Of a DNA stretch of 64,000 nucleotides, positions 1-12,264 are shown in pieces. A model generated the notes under the pieces. That model searched no databases. It saw only the letters and a program-made list of their open reading frames with translations, and was not told where the DNA came from. Origin of the DNA: Tomocerus qinae (lineage: Eukaryota > Arthropoda > Collembola > Entomobryomorpha > Tomoceridae); the NCBI GenBank assembly GCA_020055645.1, contig CM034547.1, positions 27,900,513 to 27,964,512 of the forward strand, given 5' to 3'. Every line of letters begins with the position of its first letter. Position 1 is the first letter of the stretch. Position numbers and translations under genes: made by a program.

Positions 1-1020
1 ATAATATTGAATTGAACTAGACTTACTAGACTATTACAAATTTAATATACAAAAAATAAATTGAGCAGTGTAAGTTAAGTCAGACAGATGCTAATAATGA
101 CTTCAACAACTAATGGCCATGACTTGATGAACATTCTGAGATAAAAGGGTGAAAACGTGCTTGGCATTTTCATTTATTAGTCTACCCAGAATGTACAGTA
201 CAGAATGTGGCAGTTTGAAGACATTAAAAGCTTTCAACAACTAAAATGAACTTCCCCATTCCCACCATCTAAAAACTTCATGGCCAATGCTTTCACTTAG
301 ATGGTCATAATGGGTTGTTAATTAGACAATGTTAGTTAACACCAAAATGAAAATAAAGAAATGATTTAATAAACAGCGAGCAAAATATTTCATAAAACAA
401 ACAAAAATTGCAACGAGTCAAATGCTTTCGAATGATAAATTATCACAGTTATTTACACCATTCCGAGTAGTTTCAGCACCAAGGATTCCACATAAATAGA
501 TCATGTAATAGCTAGTACAGTCATCGTCATATTTTCTCCTACTATTACTACACAATACAAACGACGATATGAAGAGTTTTAGGCAAATTATCTAAAACCA
601 AACCGCTCACTTCCTTAAACATTCACCCTAAGTAAACCTAATAAACAATTAACTATTTCCTAAAAATAAGACCTACACCTGTACTCTGGTACTGGTGAAA
701 ACCCCTGATTTATTTCTTCTTTGGGCCTGCCGAAGGTTAAAATACAATTTTTCCAGTTCCTGACCCTTGTAGGTCTGTACTATTATACTTAGTTTAGTAC
801 ACCTATAACCAAAGTCTCGAAAAACTTGGGAGGCACGATTCACGATTATTTGGTATAATTAGACTTTCAGATTAAAATACCACGTCACATACATTCCTAA
901 CATATTGATTAGAATTATTGAACTGAATACAAACGGTCATTGTACATTGTACATACAAACATAAAAGAGCATTAGTAAGACAAAATCGACTTATTTAGTA
1001 GTTCACAAAACTAAACCACG
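1..1020. other. AT-rich gene-free stretch downstream of QSOX
   Basis: No open frame with recognisable homology on either strand. It lies just past the stop codon of the minus-strand sulfhydryl oxidase gene, so its right-hand part is probably that gene's 3' UTR. No repeat or mobile element stands out. Confidence 0.5.
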
Positions 1021-4000
1021 CTAAACCATGGAAGAGCACAACCTCCTGCTCCTACATATCATATAGGAATCTAAACGCCGTTTCGATACCATTCGAAAGT
1101 GAATATACCCAAGAACTAAAAGAATCACAACACTTATGTAAACAACCATAAAAATCCCTATATCTGCAAGACTGAAGAAACTAGAGGATTTGGAATTACG
1201 ATTTTCATGGGCTTCACTCTCCATTTTTAACGGCGAATCTCGCACGACCCGCTTAGTCATCCTTTGGGGATTTGAATATACATGAACGAGATAATCTGCA
1301 ACTTTGTTTTCATCATAATGTCCAGGTCCAAGAAAACATTTAGGACATTGACGTACACTGGGGTATAATTGCTTAAGAAAAGATGGATCTTCACTTGCAG
1401 TGCCCTTAAGCCTATTACACGACAACGAATGATTAAATGTAATATATACAGAAATAGCTTCACCAAACTGTAAAAACAATAAATTACTGCCAATATGAAC
1501 AGGAGTATAAAATTCTCAATAAAATACCTTATATTGACTTTGTTATGGGCACTCCAGAGCCACAAAGCTTGTTCTCTAATCGGTTTAATAAGAAGGGCAT
1601 TTTCTTTCGCAACCATAGAAGTGAAATGTTGCGAGCAGTCAGTACAGCCAAAAATCTCTTTCACGTATCCATGAATAGCATCCAAAACTTGAATGTCTAA
1701 CTGTTTTTCCAATCCAATTATAGTTAGCGTATGAAAAAGTCGCCACAATCCACATGTATAACCTCTTCTCCCTAGAATGTAAGGAAAATGATAAACGTTA
1801 AATTATGAAGGTTAAACCAGTGAAACATCAATTTTTCTGTTTCAACCGATCAACAAAGCAGGTATACAGTTACAGAAGTAACAGCTTGTCATAATTTACA
1901 AAGGTTTTGTCAAAATAAGCTATCTTCAAAATCTTCATGAGATCAGGAAGTCTATTTCAAAATTTAAATAGGCAGATTAAATTCAAAAATGTGACCCCAT
2001 TTATCTGAATCATGAGAAACAAATTCTTTGATTTTATAAAACTGTTTTTAGCCCCAAACACCAATTGAAATAAATTTTATTAGGAAAAACTGACGACAAC
2101 ATATAGGTACCATAATATAATCTATTTAAAAAACTCTATGTCTAATATAGGTACTATCAAGATATTGGACTCAGACGATGATAATCAGCCATGAAAAGTT
2201 AGGTCGCGAATAAACATGCTACAAACCTGGAATAGAACCTTTACACCCCACCCAAGTAGATATATCGATATCCCAAGGATGAAACTCAACTTCCAGTTCC
2301 GTTAATTTGTCAAAATAAGTCTTGTCCTATTAAAATATCATCATTAAATAAATGAAACGAAAATGAATATTCATGGTTGTACCAGAAACAACAATATTTC
2401 TGCAAAATCACACAGTTAATATTATATTTATAGGAAACGAACAAACTTAATTATAATTTTTAATAAATAGCTTACTTTAATTTCATTCAACGGATGCAAC
2501 CAATTCTCCAGTTTGAGAAAAAAGAGTTTGATTTCTCTGCGGTCTGCTGGGAATAATTGGCTAAGAATACCAATGTATTTTTTCACAGCTTCTAATTTGG
2601 ATCCTTCAAGTTGTTTTATAAGTCCAATTTCATTGTGCAAAGAATTTCGAACAGCGTGAATTAAGTCCTCCAAGCTAACCTTATCTACTTTTACATTTTT
2701 GGCACCAACATCAGACGCTATCACTTCTGGTAAAGTTTCAATTTGTTTAACAATGTTCGGCGAAGGTGGTTCTCTAGAAATAATCATTAAAAGAGTAAGC
2801 ATATATTATTACGTTAATATTATACATATTATTTATTATTTAATAACTCTTTTCATAAATAAATACTAAATCTTACGGTAACGAGAGCTTAGCCAGATTT
2901 AAAACTGTTTTTGTGAGACCATCCACAAGATTTAAGTTCTTTTTTAGACTTATAGATCCCGAATTTCCGTCACGCTCTATATATCCGACAGCGGGCCAAC
3001 CTTCCAATTTCAAACTCGAATACAATGGATTTCGTTTACTAAAACGGAAAATCCGTACTTTTGGAAATTCACCGAGTTGTAGGGCCAATTCCTTTCCAAC
3101 AATCGAACTTTCACCCTCATACACCAATACGATAAATGATGTGTGAGCCTCAAGACGAGAATCGGTCCAAAATTGCGTTTTATCTGGTGTTATAGTCCAA
3201 TTCGGAGGTTGAAATAACTTTGGATAAATTTGGGTTAAATTGGTCATTAATTCTCGGCGCATATCACCGATCAGGTCTGAACGCTTAAATCTGCTACCTC
3301 GATTTAGTATTGATTTTCCATCTGTGCTGGTCTAGAAACAACAAATTGTCATTGAAGTCTAAAAGTTAGTAGAAATTAGGAACAATAAATGAATAATTAC
3401 GTACAACTTTTACAACTATGACGAGTATGATTCGTTAAAATTGTGACTGTGAGACAAGAGAAAAATTGTTACTCAAGATAGGGTAAATGTGAGTGTAAAA
3501 GTTTATAATTGCCACTTTTTGATTCACACATTCACTGTGTGTAATTGTTATTACACTATTTAAAAGGCATCATAAAAATATAAACCAGTAGAAACGAATT
3601 AAAACTTACAACGGTAGGTGTAGCATTTGGGGGAAATAATACCAACGTAGGATATCCCATTATTTCATACTCTCTACAAGTCTGTATGTTATTTTCATCT
3701 GCACAATCAATTCCAGCTACAGCTACAGCATTACTCCACCCTTAATACAAAATTGACTGTTAAGAAATAGGAATTCTGATTTTCCACATCAAAACATATT
3801 ACCTAGACTCATAAAAATATGAACACTACACATATATTTGATATTATAAAAATCATTTTACCGGAAACGTTTTCAGCAAAGGCTTTCCACGTGGGCGCAA
3901 AATGAATACAATGTCCACACCTAGTAAAAAATAATTGTAATTATATTGCTCAAAATGAGTTGAAAAACCATTATAATATTTATAATCGTCGGTTTTTGAT

Positions 4001-4270
4001 GTGATTAAGAAAAATATTAACATACCAGCTGCTGAAAAATTCTACTAGCCATGCTCTTGAACTTCCGTATACATTCTGTTTAATATTGGTAGCATTTAGA
4101 ATCACAACCTTGTCGTCAGGTCCGTAAAGACTATTACTGCTGGTTTCGAAATCCGATTTAACAGAACTGATAGGCAAATAGACCATTGCAAAAAACGCAA
4201 CCGCAAAAGTAAGGCGAAATCTAAGCTGAAAAATCCTTATACGTCTAGTTTTTGCAAGAGAAATATACAT
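1021..4270 (-). CDS. QSOX: Quiescin sulfhydryl oxidase (QSOX-like), 8 exons
   Basis: Flavin-linked enzyme of the secretory pathway that makes disulfide bonds in client proteins and passes the electrons to oxygen. Coding exons, in transcript order: 4270-4026, 3920-3862, 3740-3610, 3331-2877, 2773-2476, 2326-2227, 1771-1528 and 1411-1021. All junctions are GT-AG, and the exons sum to 1923 nt (640 aa plus stop). A hydrophobic segment near residues 17-37 looks like a signal peptide or anchor. A thioredoxin domain follows, whose CGHC redox site is created by the exon 1/2 junction. Next come a second thioredoxin-like region and a helical linker. The Erv/ALR domain begins at TCGLWRLFHTLT and contains CTDC and the WLWSAHNKVN motif, which binds FAD in this family. 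A late CPKC and one C-terminal membrane helix (about FMVVYISVVILLVLGYIHF) complete the QSOX order. The identification is firm; the number of paralogues is unknown. Confidence 0.95.
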
Positions 4271-4701
4271 TTTTATAGTGTGCAGTAGAGTAACCGCGGT
4301 TTATTAGGCTGCTAATATGTCAATGAGTGACAGTTGACAGTGATGAGGATCAAGCAGATGGACAAAAACTAAGAAATAAATGGACTATGGAAATGGAATC
4401 GTGAATCGACCATTAAAATTCCAACCAAGAGTAAGCAAGAGAATATTCAATTTTCATTGTAATTTGGTTTAAAAAAATAGTTTCCACCTGTCTCACCAAA
4501 CTCAGAAGAATATCAAAGTTAGTAATTTTACCATTACCAAAATAATTAATTTTTAAGCCTATTTTTTATTCTACTTAAACTCGCATCGCACAATAAAATT
4601 TCAAATGCCGTGTTCTGTTAATCAGCTGGTGTAGAACAATGTGACACAGGTGTCTGTTGTGTACAGTGTACACTGCACTCTGCACTGTTGTGTACACAGT
4701 A

Positions 4702-5443
4702 GGCCAACTCAACCTACTCGCAGAATTGCAGAAATGCAGAAACGCAGTCAGTTTGCGCATGATCAGAAACATTTGCCTCATTTTTGCAACAACCTGCTTG
4801 AGTTGATTTTGCAACTAAAAATAGCAAAGCACTAGCATTTCCTAATTACCTGTGATAAAAGTTGCATTATTCATCTCCGGAGATTTAAACTGCTGAAATC
4901 ATTAAGCAAAAGAAAACTCGTCGACACAATTGCCAAAAATGCCTGACTAGGTTATTATTATTGATGTTTATTGATGTTTACTTTTTGGTAGTAGCTATTT
5001 AAATAAAATTTTACCTCTATTTGCCTTCTAACTTTAATCGATTCTTTCAAAAACGAAAGAATTGATTTCACTCGGACACTACTTTTGTTGACCTCTTGTT
5101 TGTTAGGTATTTTTGGATGTAGTAGGTTGTACATTTTTTAGTTTTTGGGGATGTGTTGTCAATCGTTCAGAAATCAATTATAGGTAAAAGAAACTTGTTT
5201 AATTTTAAAACACACGATAGATAGTTCAAATATATGTGAATGTACTAGTAATTCTAGCGGCTGCGAAAGCAAGGTGCAGAAGTAAAACATGCCTTTTTGC
5301 TGCGCAATTCTGCTCAGAGTTTGCAAACGTATCAGCCAATGAAATGATTGGATTCGGTTCGAAATGAATCCCGCGTTCGCAATTGCTCGCAGTTCTGCAA
5401 CTCTGCGTATCTGCATATCTGCAACTAGTTGGTTGAGTTGGCT
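4702..5443. mobile_element. Non-autonomous element with imperfect inverted ends
   Basis: The left end (4702, GCCAACTCAACC followed by GCAGA-rich steps) recurs inverted at the right end (GGTTGAGTTGGC, to 5443), including the GCAGAAATGCAG-like motifs. The inside has no coding capacity. No target duplication was found, so the class is open. It sits upstream of the QSOX start. Confidence 0.45.
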
Positions 5444-5608
5444 TAGTGTAGACTGTAGCTACAATAGTTGCGCCGTTGCGTTGACGGGAAAAATTTATTT
5501 ATACCAAGTAAGCCAACATCAACTTTAAAGACAGCCGACGCTATACGAATGCTTAATATTGGGGGTGGATGAAGGCAAATACCCTAGAGCCATAGACTAA
5601 AACATGTC

Positions 5609-5776
5609 CCTGTACAATAAGACTGCTAATGCTATTGAGATATAGCTGCAACTTCCTTATTGGTTCTTACCCTTGGCTATTGTTTGTTACCCTTGGATAT
5701 TGGTTGTTACCCTAACACGTGGGTATATAAACTGCACCATGGGGATAATACGTCAATAGCAGTCTTATTGTACAGG
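5609..5776. mobile_element. MITE, 168 bp
   Basis: The ends are perfect inverted repeats of about 20 bp (CCTGTACAATAAGACTGCTA and its complement). The inside contains short direct repeats of TTGTTACCCT type. No coding sequence. No convincing target duplication, so the superfamily is not assigned. Confidence 0.7.
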
Positions 5777-5794
5777 TTTATTTAGTGGTCGGTG

Positions 5795-6734
5795 CCCTAG
5801 AGCCGCCCGCCCGTCAGATTTTGGGATCTGGTCCGGAGGGCGGGCGACTCTAGGGGCCTTCACAGCCGCCCGGTCGGCGCTAGGGGACATCTCTATCTAC
5901 ATGTCCCCTAGAGCCGCCCGCCTTTCTCTAAAGAAATGAATTCACCAAAATAAATAAAATACCCAAAAAAATAACAAAATTAACCACAAAATAAATAAAG
6001 TAGCCACTAAATAACTAAAGTAGCCGCTCAATAACTAAAATATACATAAAATAACTAAAGTAGCCGCTCAATAACTAAAATATACATAAAATAACTAAAG
6101 TAGCCGCTCAATAACTAAAATATACATAAAATAACTAAAATATACATAAAATAACTAAAATATACATAAAATAACTAAAATATACATAAAATAACTAAAA
6201 TATACATAAAATAACTAAAATATACATAAAATAAAATAACTAAAATATACATAAAATAAAATAACTAAAATACGAATTAAATAACTAAAATACGAATTAA
6301 ATAACTAAAATACGAATTAAATAACTAAAATACGAATTAAATAACTAAAATACGAATTAAATAACTAAAATACGAATTAAATAACTAAAATACGAATTAA
6401 ATAACTAAAATACGAATTAAATAACTAAAATACACATAAAATAAGCAATGTAAAGGAATTAAGCTAATTATTTATTTATTTTGCAGCTAATTTTGTTATT
6501 TTTTTGGGTATTTTATTTATTTGATGGTGAATTCATTTCTTTAGAGAAAGCAGGCGGCTCTAGGGGACATCTAGATAGAGATATCCCCTTACGCCGCCCG
6601 GCTCGGACGGGCGGCTCTGGGAGACATGTAGATAGAGATGTCCCCTAGCACCGCCCGGGCGGCTGTGGATGCCCCTAGAGCCGCCCGCCCGCCGGACCAG
6701 ATCCCCAAATCTGACGGGCGGGCGGCTCTAAGGG
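5795..6734. mobile_element. GC-rich foldback element with a minisatellite core
   Basis: Two arms are inverted copies of each other. The left arm starts CCCTAGAGCCGCCCGCCCG and the right arm ends CGGGCGGGCGGCTCTAAGGG. Both contain repeated motifs of the type CTAGGGGACATCTAGATAGAGATGTCCCCT, and both end internally in the same AATGAATTCACCA-like stretch. The arms are far richer in G+C than the surroundings. The core is an AT-rich tandem array (listed separately). No transposase is present. Confidence 0.75.
6001..6445. repeat. Three-stage 20-bp minisatellite inside the foldback element
   Basis: Reading left to right, a 40-bp unit (ATAACTAAAGTAGCCGCTCA plus ATAACTAAAATATACATAAA) occurs about three times. 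The second half alone is then repeated, two copies carry a 5-bp ATAAA insertion, and finally a variant ATAACTAAAATACGAATTAA runs for about nine copies. The blocks of identical variants indicate local stepwise expansion. Confidence 0.9.
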
Positions 6735-7258
6735 ACATCTAGAATCTAGATAGAGATGTTCCCTGCAGCCGCCCGCCATGGAGGCGCGGCTCTGAGGTAC
6801 TTGCCGGTGGATGACTGATGATTCTGTGACGCAGCCCGTGCAAGGAAAGTTGAATGAATCTATATGCGACGGGACTATAAAGTACAAAAGTAATGGAAAG
6901 TAGCTGTTGGAATTAGAACCGGGGTACATGCCTCCAGAAATCGAGAAAATTAAAGACATTTTTGTCTCCAAACGCAAAAAACCACAATCAATATTATTCT
7001 TTCTCCCCCGAGAAACTTTAGAACTAGTGCTTTAGGTAATGAAAATGATAATTACAATTGACGCAGAAAAAACGGGGACTCCTCGGAGCTTAGTTGCTAT
7101 TGATACGAAAATTTAATAGGCATTTGGATAGTCAATTTTTAAAAATAAACAAATTGAAGTCTTTGTTTTTTATGCGTCGATAATAGTTTGTCTTCTGGTC
7201 AAGTATAGAGTTAAGCAAAGTGGGTAAAATTTTAGATGGAAGGGGTCATGTATGGTAT
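6735..7258. other. Gene-free spacer
   Basis: The first part keeps fragments of the GC-rich foldback motif. The rest is AT-rich with no recognisable coding sequence. Confidence 0.4.
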
Positions 7259-7665
7259 GGTCATGTATTGAAGGTCAATTTGGCAAAAAAATATTTTTTC
7301 CCAAATTGTCGACTTTGGATAATTTGGCAAAACGTGATAAAACGTGTCGGATAATTTGGCAAAATACGGTTCATTATAACTGAAGAACATTTAGATTTTA
7401 TGCTAGGTTCAGTACTAAAAATTGTTGCCATGAACTTGATACAATGATATCATAATTTTAAAACTATGACTTGTTAATGATACTTTACAATAATTTTATT
7501 CCTACAATACTCATTACATGACAACATTTGTTTTTATTGACCTGCAAAGTTATAATAAATATAACTTCAAACTTGAACATTTGAACATTAGGAACACATT
7601 TTGCCAAATTATCCGCCCTTTTTTGCCAAATTATAAAAAAATTTTTGCCAAATTGACTTATGACC
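7259..7665. mobile_element. MITE with TTTGGCAAAA-type inverted ends
   Basis: The left end reads GGTCAT..GTCAATTTGGCAAAAA and the right end is its complement (TTTTTGCCAAATTGAC..ATGACC). The motif GGATAATTTGGCAAAA recurs subterminally on both sides, inverted. No coding capacity, about 405 bp. Confidence 0.65.
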
Positions 7666-7675
7666 TAGAACCGAA

Positions 7676-7794
7676 AAGGTAATTTCATGCTCCACGTTGC
7701 CAATGGCAACGGAAACCAGATAACTGCAGGGGTCAAAGGGGAATGTCGCCTCAATCGAATCAAAAATCAAGTTTTTCGAGCATGAAATTACCTT
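7676..7794. repeat. 119-bp inverted repeat, probable small MITE
   Basis: AAGGTAATTTCATGCTC at 7676 is matched by its complement ending at 7794. It directly follows another MITE. No coding content. Confidence 0.55.
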
Positions 7795-7894
7795 ATGCCA
7801 TATTACTATCACCTTGACAATTTAAAATTTTACCTACCTTGGATTTAAGGTTACAATTTACAACTATATAGTTACAAGATTCCTTTATGGTAAC

Positions 7895-8063
7895 AGGTTA
7901 GGCGAAGCGGGGATTGGCAAGTTAAAAATTCACTTTTTTCACTTCTGGAGGACAAATCCTATTGTTCATGTATGTTATTAATTACCATGGTGATTACAGG
8001 CAGGTGAATATGGAGGTGATAAAAGTGAATTTTTAACTTGCCAACCCCCGCTTCGCCTAACCT
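7895..8063. mobile_element. MITE, 169 bp
   Basis: The ends are about 40-bp inverted repeats starting AGGTTAGGCGAAGCGGGG and continuing through GGCAAGTTAAAAATTCACTT, with a single length difference between arms. There is no coding region. The flanks show no clear duplication. Confidence 0.7.
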
Positions 8064-9078
8064 CATCCCCAGAGGTAGTTTCTATAGAAACCTTGATATA
8101 GTTATATCCAGTGACTTATTCATAAAAAATTGCAAACCATAACAACAAATGAAAAGGACTTTTTATGTCAGATTCAAATGTTTATCGCGTTGGCTTGAAA
8201 CTATTATTCATAAATCATAAGGCAAGATTAAATAAGTTAAGACATTATTTCAAACGAAAATTGACCCAATTTCATATATAAATCGGGAAAAAGAATGTAC
8301 TATTTTGCATTTTATAGCTGTTTGTTACATGTCGGCTAAAGTTTTAAAGGGATGAGGCACATTTACCAACATTCCCTGTTGCAATGTTGGTTGGTATTTG
8401 GTATAAGTTGGTATGGTAGTTTCTTACTGACGGAGAAGACAAGTGGCAAAGCCAACGACCATCAACCAACACCAACCAGCCCAGTCGGCCGAGTCTCCGT
8501 CTATTCATTGCATTTTGCATTGTTTTTGGGTTCATTCAGCTTTCAGTCAGTTGTTTGTTTATGTTGGTTTCTTTGGTTTTTGGTGATTGCTGTGCCGTTT
8601 CCGTTATGTTACGTTGTTCGCATTTTCTATTTTTTCTATGACTGTATCGATGATCGATGGCCTGTTTCATCCTGTGTGTGTCATAGTCAAAGGCTCTGGC
8701 ACTCAGACCCTTGGCTTTTTGTTTGTGTTTTTGACTTCGACTGTTGTGATGGACTTAGACTGATATCGGCTAACAACAGGGTAGTTCATATAGTTTGTTC
8801 AATTTGGAAGGACCTGCGACGGCAGCTTTAGTTTAAAATAGTTTTAGAAGTTCAAAGTCATTCCTCAACAAATGACAAAGGGAATCTGGTCAGTCGTCAC
8901 CTAACTTCTTTGTCATCGCATCGTATCGGTAGAATCGGCACCTGTCATATTTATATAAGCAACCTAATAAGTCTAAGTCAGAAATAAGTGCTTGGCTTAT
9001 ACCTATAGCTGTCAGCTGTCATTTCAGTTATAGGGTTTAGTGGGGTTTAGGTTATGTAGGTAGTAGGTATTAGGTATA
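8064..9078. other. Gene-free stretch upstream of a possible first exon
   Basis: A T-rich open frame at 8352-8831 looks non-coding: it is rich in W, F, C and V and has no family resemblance. The segment may hold the promoter and 5' UTR of the candidate exon starting at 9079. Confidence 0.3.
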
Positions 9079-9168
9079 ATGAGTATTATGACTAACATTC
9101 CATTTCCATTGACTATTGAAGTTTCGCATCGTGGTCAAACATCTAAATCTTATTTTGATTCCGTGTGG
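9079..9168 (+). CDS. Candidate first coding exon of an unidentified gene
   Basis: An ATG opens a 30-codon frame (starting MSIMTNIPFPLTIEVSH) that runs into a consensus donor, GTAAGT, at 9169. The composition is balanced and protein-like. I do not recognise the protein. A possible next exon is a short piece after an acceptor near 10770 that reaches a stop after about seven codons, which would give a very small protein. Other plausible exon-like pieces occur near 11240-11290. The foldback element 9191-10644 lies in what would be intron 1. The reading is tentative. Confidence 0.3.
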
Positions 9169-9190
9169 GTAAGTTAAATAAATAGAGGTT

Positions 9191-10644
9191 TCCTGATCAA
9201 AACTTCCTGTATTCTCAATTCTATTCTTATTATTTCATAATAAGAGCATCAAGAGTCGGAGTCAAAATTTTTGAAATTTAGTTGGCTAATTTATTCTGAA
9301 AATAAGGGGAGGGTGCATGAATTTAAGAGATGTGTAAGCAAAATAATTTGAAATTGCAAATCGGATTGCAACAAGTGTTAACCTAATGAGAAAGAGGATT
9401 GTAAAAAACAACTTCTTTCCGATTTTCGATATACCGCCCCCTTTACTCAGGACACACCCTCCGAAGGTCGAAACGCTACTGTAAAATTACTCCGAAACTA
9501 CTCGACCGATTTGGATGAAATTTTTTTTAAATTGAAGGAGACAATATTTTGGAGGGTGGACTTTCAGCGTTTTTCAAAATTCGAACTCCTTCATGAAAAA
9601 CGAATTTCAAAATTTTTAAAAACACGTTTTTTTTTCAAGTTTATCGTTTTGAGGGCCAATCTTACTCTAATAGCTATACAAACAGCATATTTGCATATTT
9701 TATCAATTTGACCTCCAAAAATGTCAAAGGTCAACTTACTGAAAATGCTCCAATACACCTTGTGTGACATATCAATCAGCATCTACACAATTAAAGGAAA
9801 ACGATTATGATGTAATATGTTCAAAAATTTGAGGTGGTACAATGTCAAAGGTGAAGCCAAGTGAAAGGCATATTAACAACTTTTAAAAAAATTGCCTTTG
9901 AGCTTGTACTCTTGTACCACTTCAAATTTTTGAACATATTACATCATAATCGTTTTCCTTTAAGTGTGTAGATGCTGATTGATATGTCACACAAGGTGTA
10001 TTGGAGTATTTCAGTAAGTTGACCTTTGAAATTTTTGGAGGTCAAATTGATAAAATATGCAAATATGCTGTTTGTATAGCTATTAGAGTAAGATTGGCCC
10101 TCAAAACGATAAACTTGAAAAAAACGTGTTTTTAAAAATTTTGAAATTCGTTTTTCATGAAGGAGTTCGAATTTTGAAAAACGCTGAAAGTCCACCCTCC
10201 AAAATATTGTCTCCTTCAATTTAAAAAAAATTTCATCCAAATCGGTCGAGTAGTTTCGGAGTAATTTTACAGTAGCGTTTCGACCTTCGGAGGGTGTGTC
10301 CTGAGTAAAGGGGGCGGTATATCGAAAATCGGAAAGAAGTTGTTTTTTGCAATCCTCTTTCTCATTAGGTTAACACTTGTTGCAATCCGATTTGCAATTT
10401 CAAATTATTTTGCTTACACATCTCTTAAATTCATCCACGAGGGGAAAATGAGGGAAAAGACCCCATGCCCCAGACTAGACTTCTATAGGTATACAGTTTT
10501 GTGTCAATTTATTCCAAAGAGAAGGAGAGGGATTTTGAATTAAAATACCTCGTATCCAAAGTGATTTTCAAAAAATTTTACGCAGACTCTTGATTCTCTT
10601 ATTATGAAATAATAAGAATAGAATACAGGAAGTCTTGATAAGGA
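9191..10644. mobile_element. 1.45-kb near-perfect foldback element
   Basis: The arms (about 9191-9840 and 9905-10644) are inverted copies of each other. The ends are TCCT[GT]ATCAA[AG]ACTTCCTG and its complement. The inner arms share the stretch around CCGCCCCCTTTACTCAGGAC. Each arm has the same short open frame (begins MDEIFFKLKETIFW). The unpaired loop is only about 65 bp. No transposase. The right arm carries about 100 bp not seen on the left. Confidence 0.85.
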
Positions 10645-12264
10645 GTCTATGTATTGTGAGATACTTCTGTCATTTGACATATAACAGTTAATTTCCATTA
10701 AATTTGGTTTATTTTATAGTTTAAATGATAAAATAATGTGCATTTATTAATTATGAATTTAATAATTCTTAGATGTGCCTTGACGAATACTTGTGAGTTG
10801 TGGGAAGTGGATGACTGAAAACAAGACAAAAAGTTGTTTATATGCAGCCCTAAAGTCATCCGGTGTCTTGACTAGTAACTAGGCTAACTAACTAACCTAG
10901 AGTCGGGTTTTCACGACAATCCGGTGTCCGGTATCGGTACACTCTACATCTCTATTTATTTTAAATACCTACTGACGACCGAACGGACGAACAACCGAAT
11001 TCTGGACTGCGGCTTAACCAAAATCTGTCTGCTCTTTTTACTGTGTTTTCAAAGTCCTTTATTCGTGAATGTAAAACAAACCAGCAGGTTTTGTTTCCGC
11101 TACTCCTCTCACCTCTCCTTTTTCGCTTCACTGTTCACAGTTCACACCTTTTAAACCTTTCGTCGAAAAAAATGTCTTCTTAGCTCATTATTCACTGCAG
11201 CATTCCTTAAACCTTTGACATTTTCAAGTATTTCAAGATTCAAGATGCCAACGACGACGTTTTGAATGAGATTGAGGATGTAAATGTAAGTCATAAAATC
11301 ATAGTCGTAACTCCACAAATTCTGTCCCGTAGAATGTTGAATGTAAAATTAGGCAGATATATTGACTTGATTTTTAGGGACAAAGACAAGGAACCATTTC
11401 AGTTCCGAGGGATTCAGGGGGTTTTCCCATCAGCATTTTGCTTTTGTAGTAGTATTACTTAGTCATTACTTTTTCGGTTTGGACGGAGTGGAAATATTGT
11501 GGTAGGACGACTGTTTACAACGCCGGGGACCGGGGACATACATTTAGGTTTAGGAAACAAACGGTGATAAGAAGGTCACTAGCGTTAGTGTTGCAACTAA
11601 ATTGTGGCTTATTCCAAAATTTAAACTTTTGAATTTTTCATAGGGAGACATTCGAAGCAGGCTAACTGTCCTCAGGATTTGTTTCAGTTCCAATGCCCAG
11701 TTCCCCAATCTCCCAGGAGGCCCCAGATACAAAATCTGCATACATGCGAATTCTCTGGATACCTATCTTACTGTTAGCAATAGCAACCCGACATCGTTCC
11801 GAAGTTTTAACACTGAACATTTCGACCAGACTAAAATGAGGTGACCCACTCGCCCTACCCTACAAATCTAATAATTTTAACCTAAATCAATTAAGGACGA
11901 GACGCCCGCACCGTCCTAGGAGGTGACCTTTTAATAATTTGAAGGCCTTTGAGGTTGGTCCAAGGCCAGTTGTCCCGTATCTAGGAATAGGAAAATGTAG
12001 TGAAGAGAATAAAAATTGTAAAAGTTTGTTAAATTAAAATAGTATTATGTTTGGTATAGCTTATGCATGGCTTGAATAATAGATACTCCATGGTCATTGA
12101 CTGAATGTGCTGTCATTTATCAACAAAAATTATCTTTTTATTTTATCAATATAATTATTAATGAAATCCTTGAATGGTTGTTGGCTGGGGTTGATTACAA
12201 CACAGAAATAGTTAAAGGTGTATAAGATAAGTACATATATAATTTACTTTCCCATTATTTTGAC
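10645..12264. other. Gene-free stretch
   Basis: No recognisable protein. An exon-like fragment near 11245-11287 has an AG before it and GTAAGT after it (frame ANDDVLNEIEDVN) and might belong to the gene whose first exon could be at 9079. This is weak. No repeats stand out. Confidence 0.3.

Noticed and set aside
8352-8831. 159-codon plus-strand open frame
   Set aside because: Composition (W, F, C, V, L) and lack of any motif suggest a chance frame in T/G-rich DNA.
9511-10240. Duplicate open frames beginning MDEIFFKLKETIFW
   Set aside because: They are the two arms of one palindrome read in opposite directions. There is no domain signature and the frames diverge through small indels.
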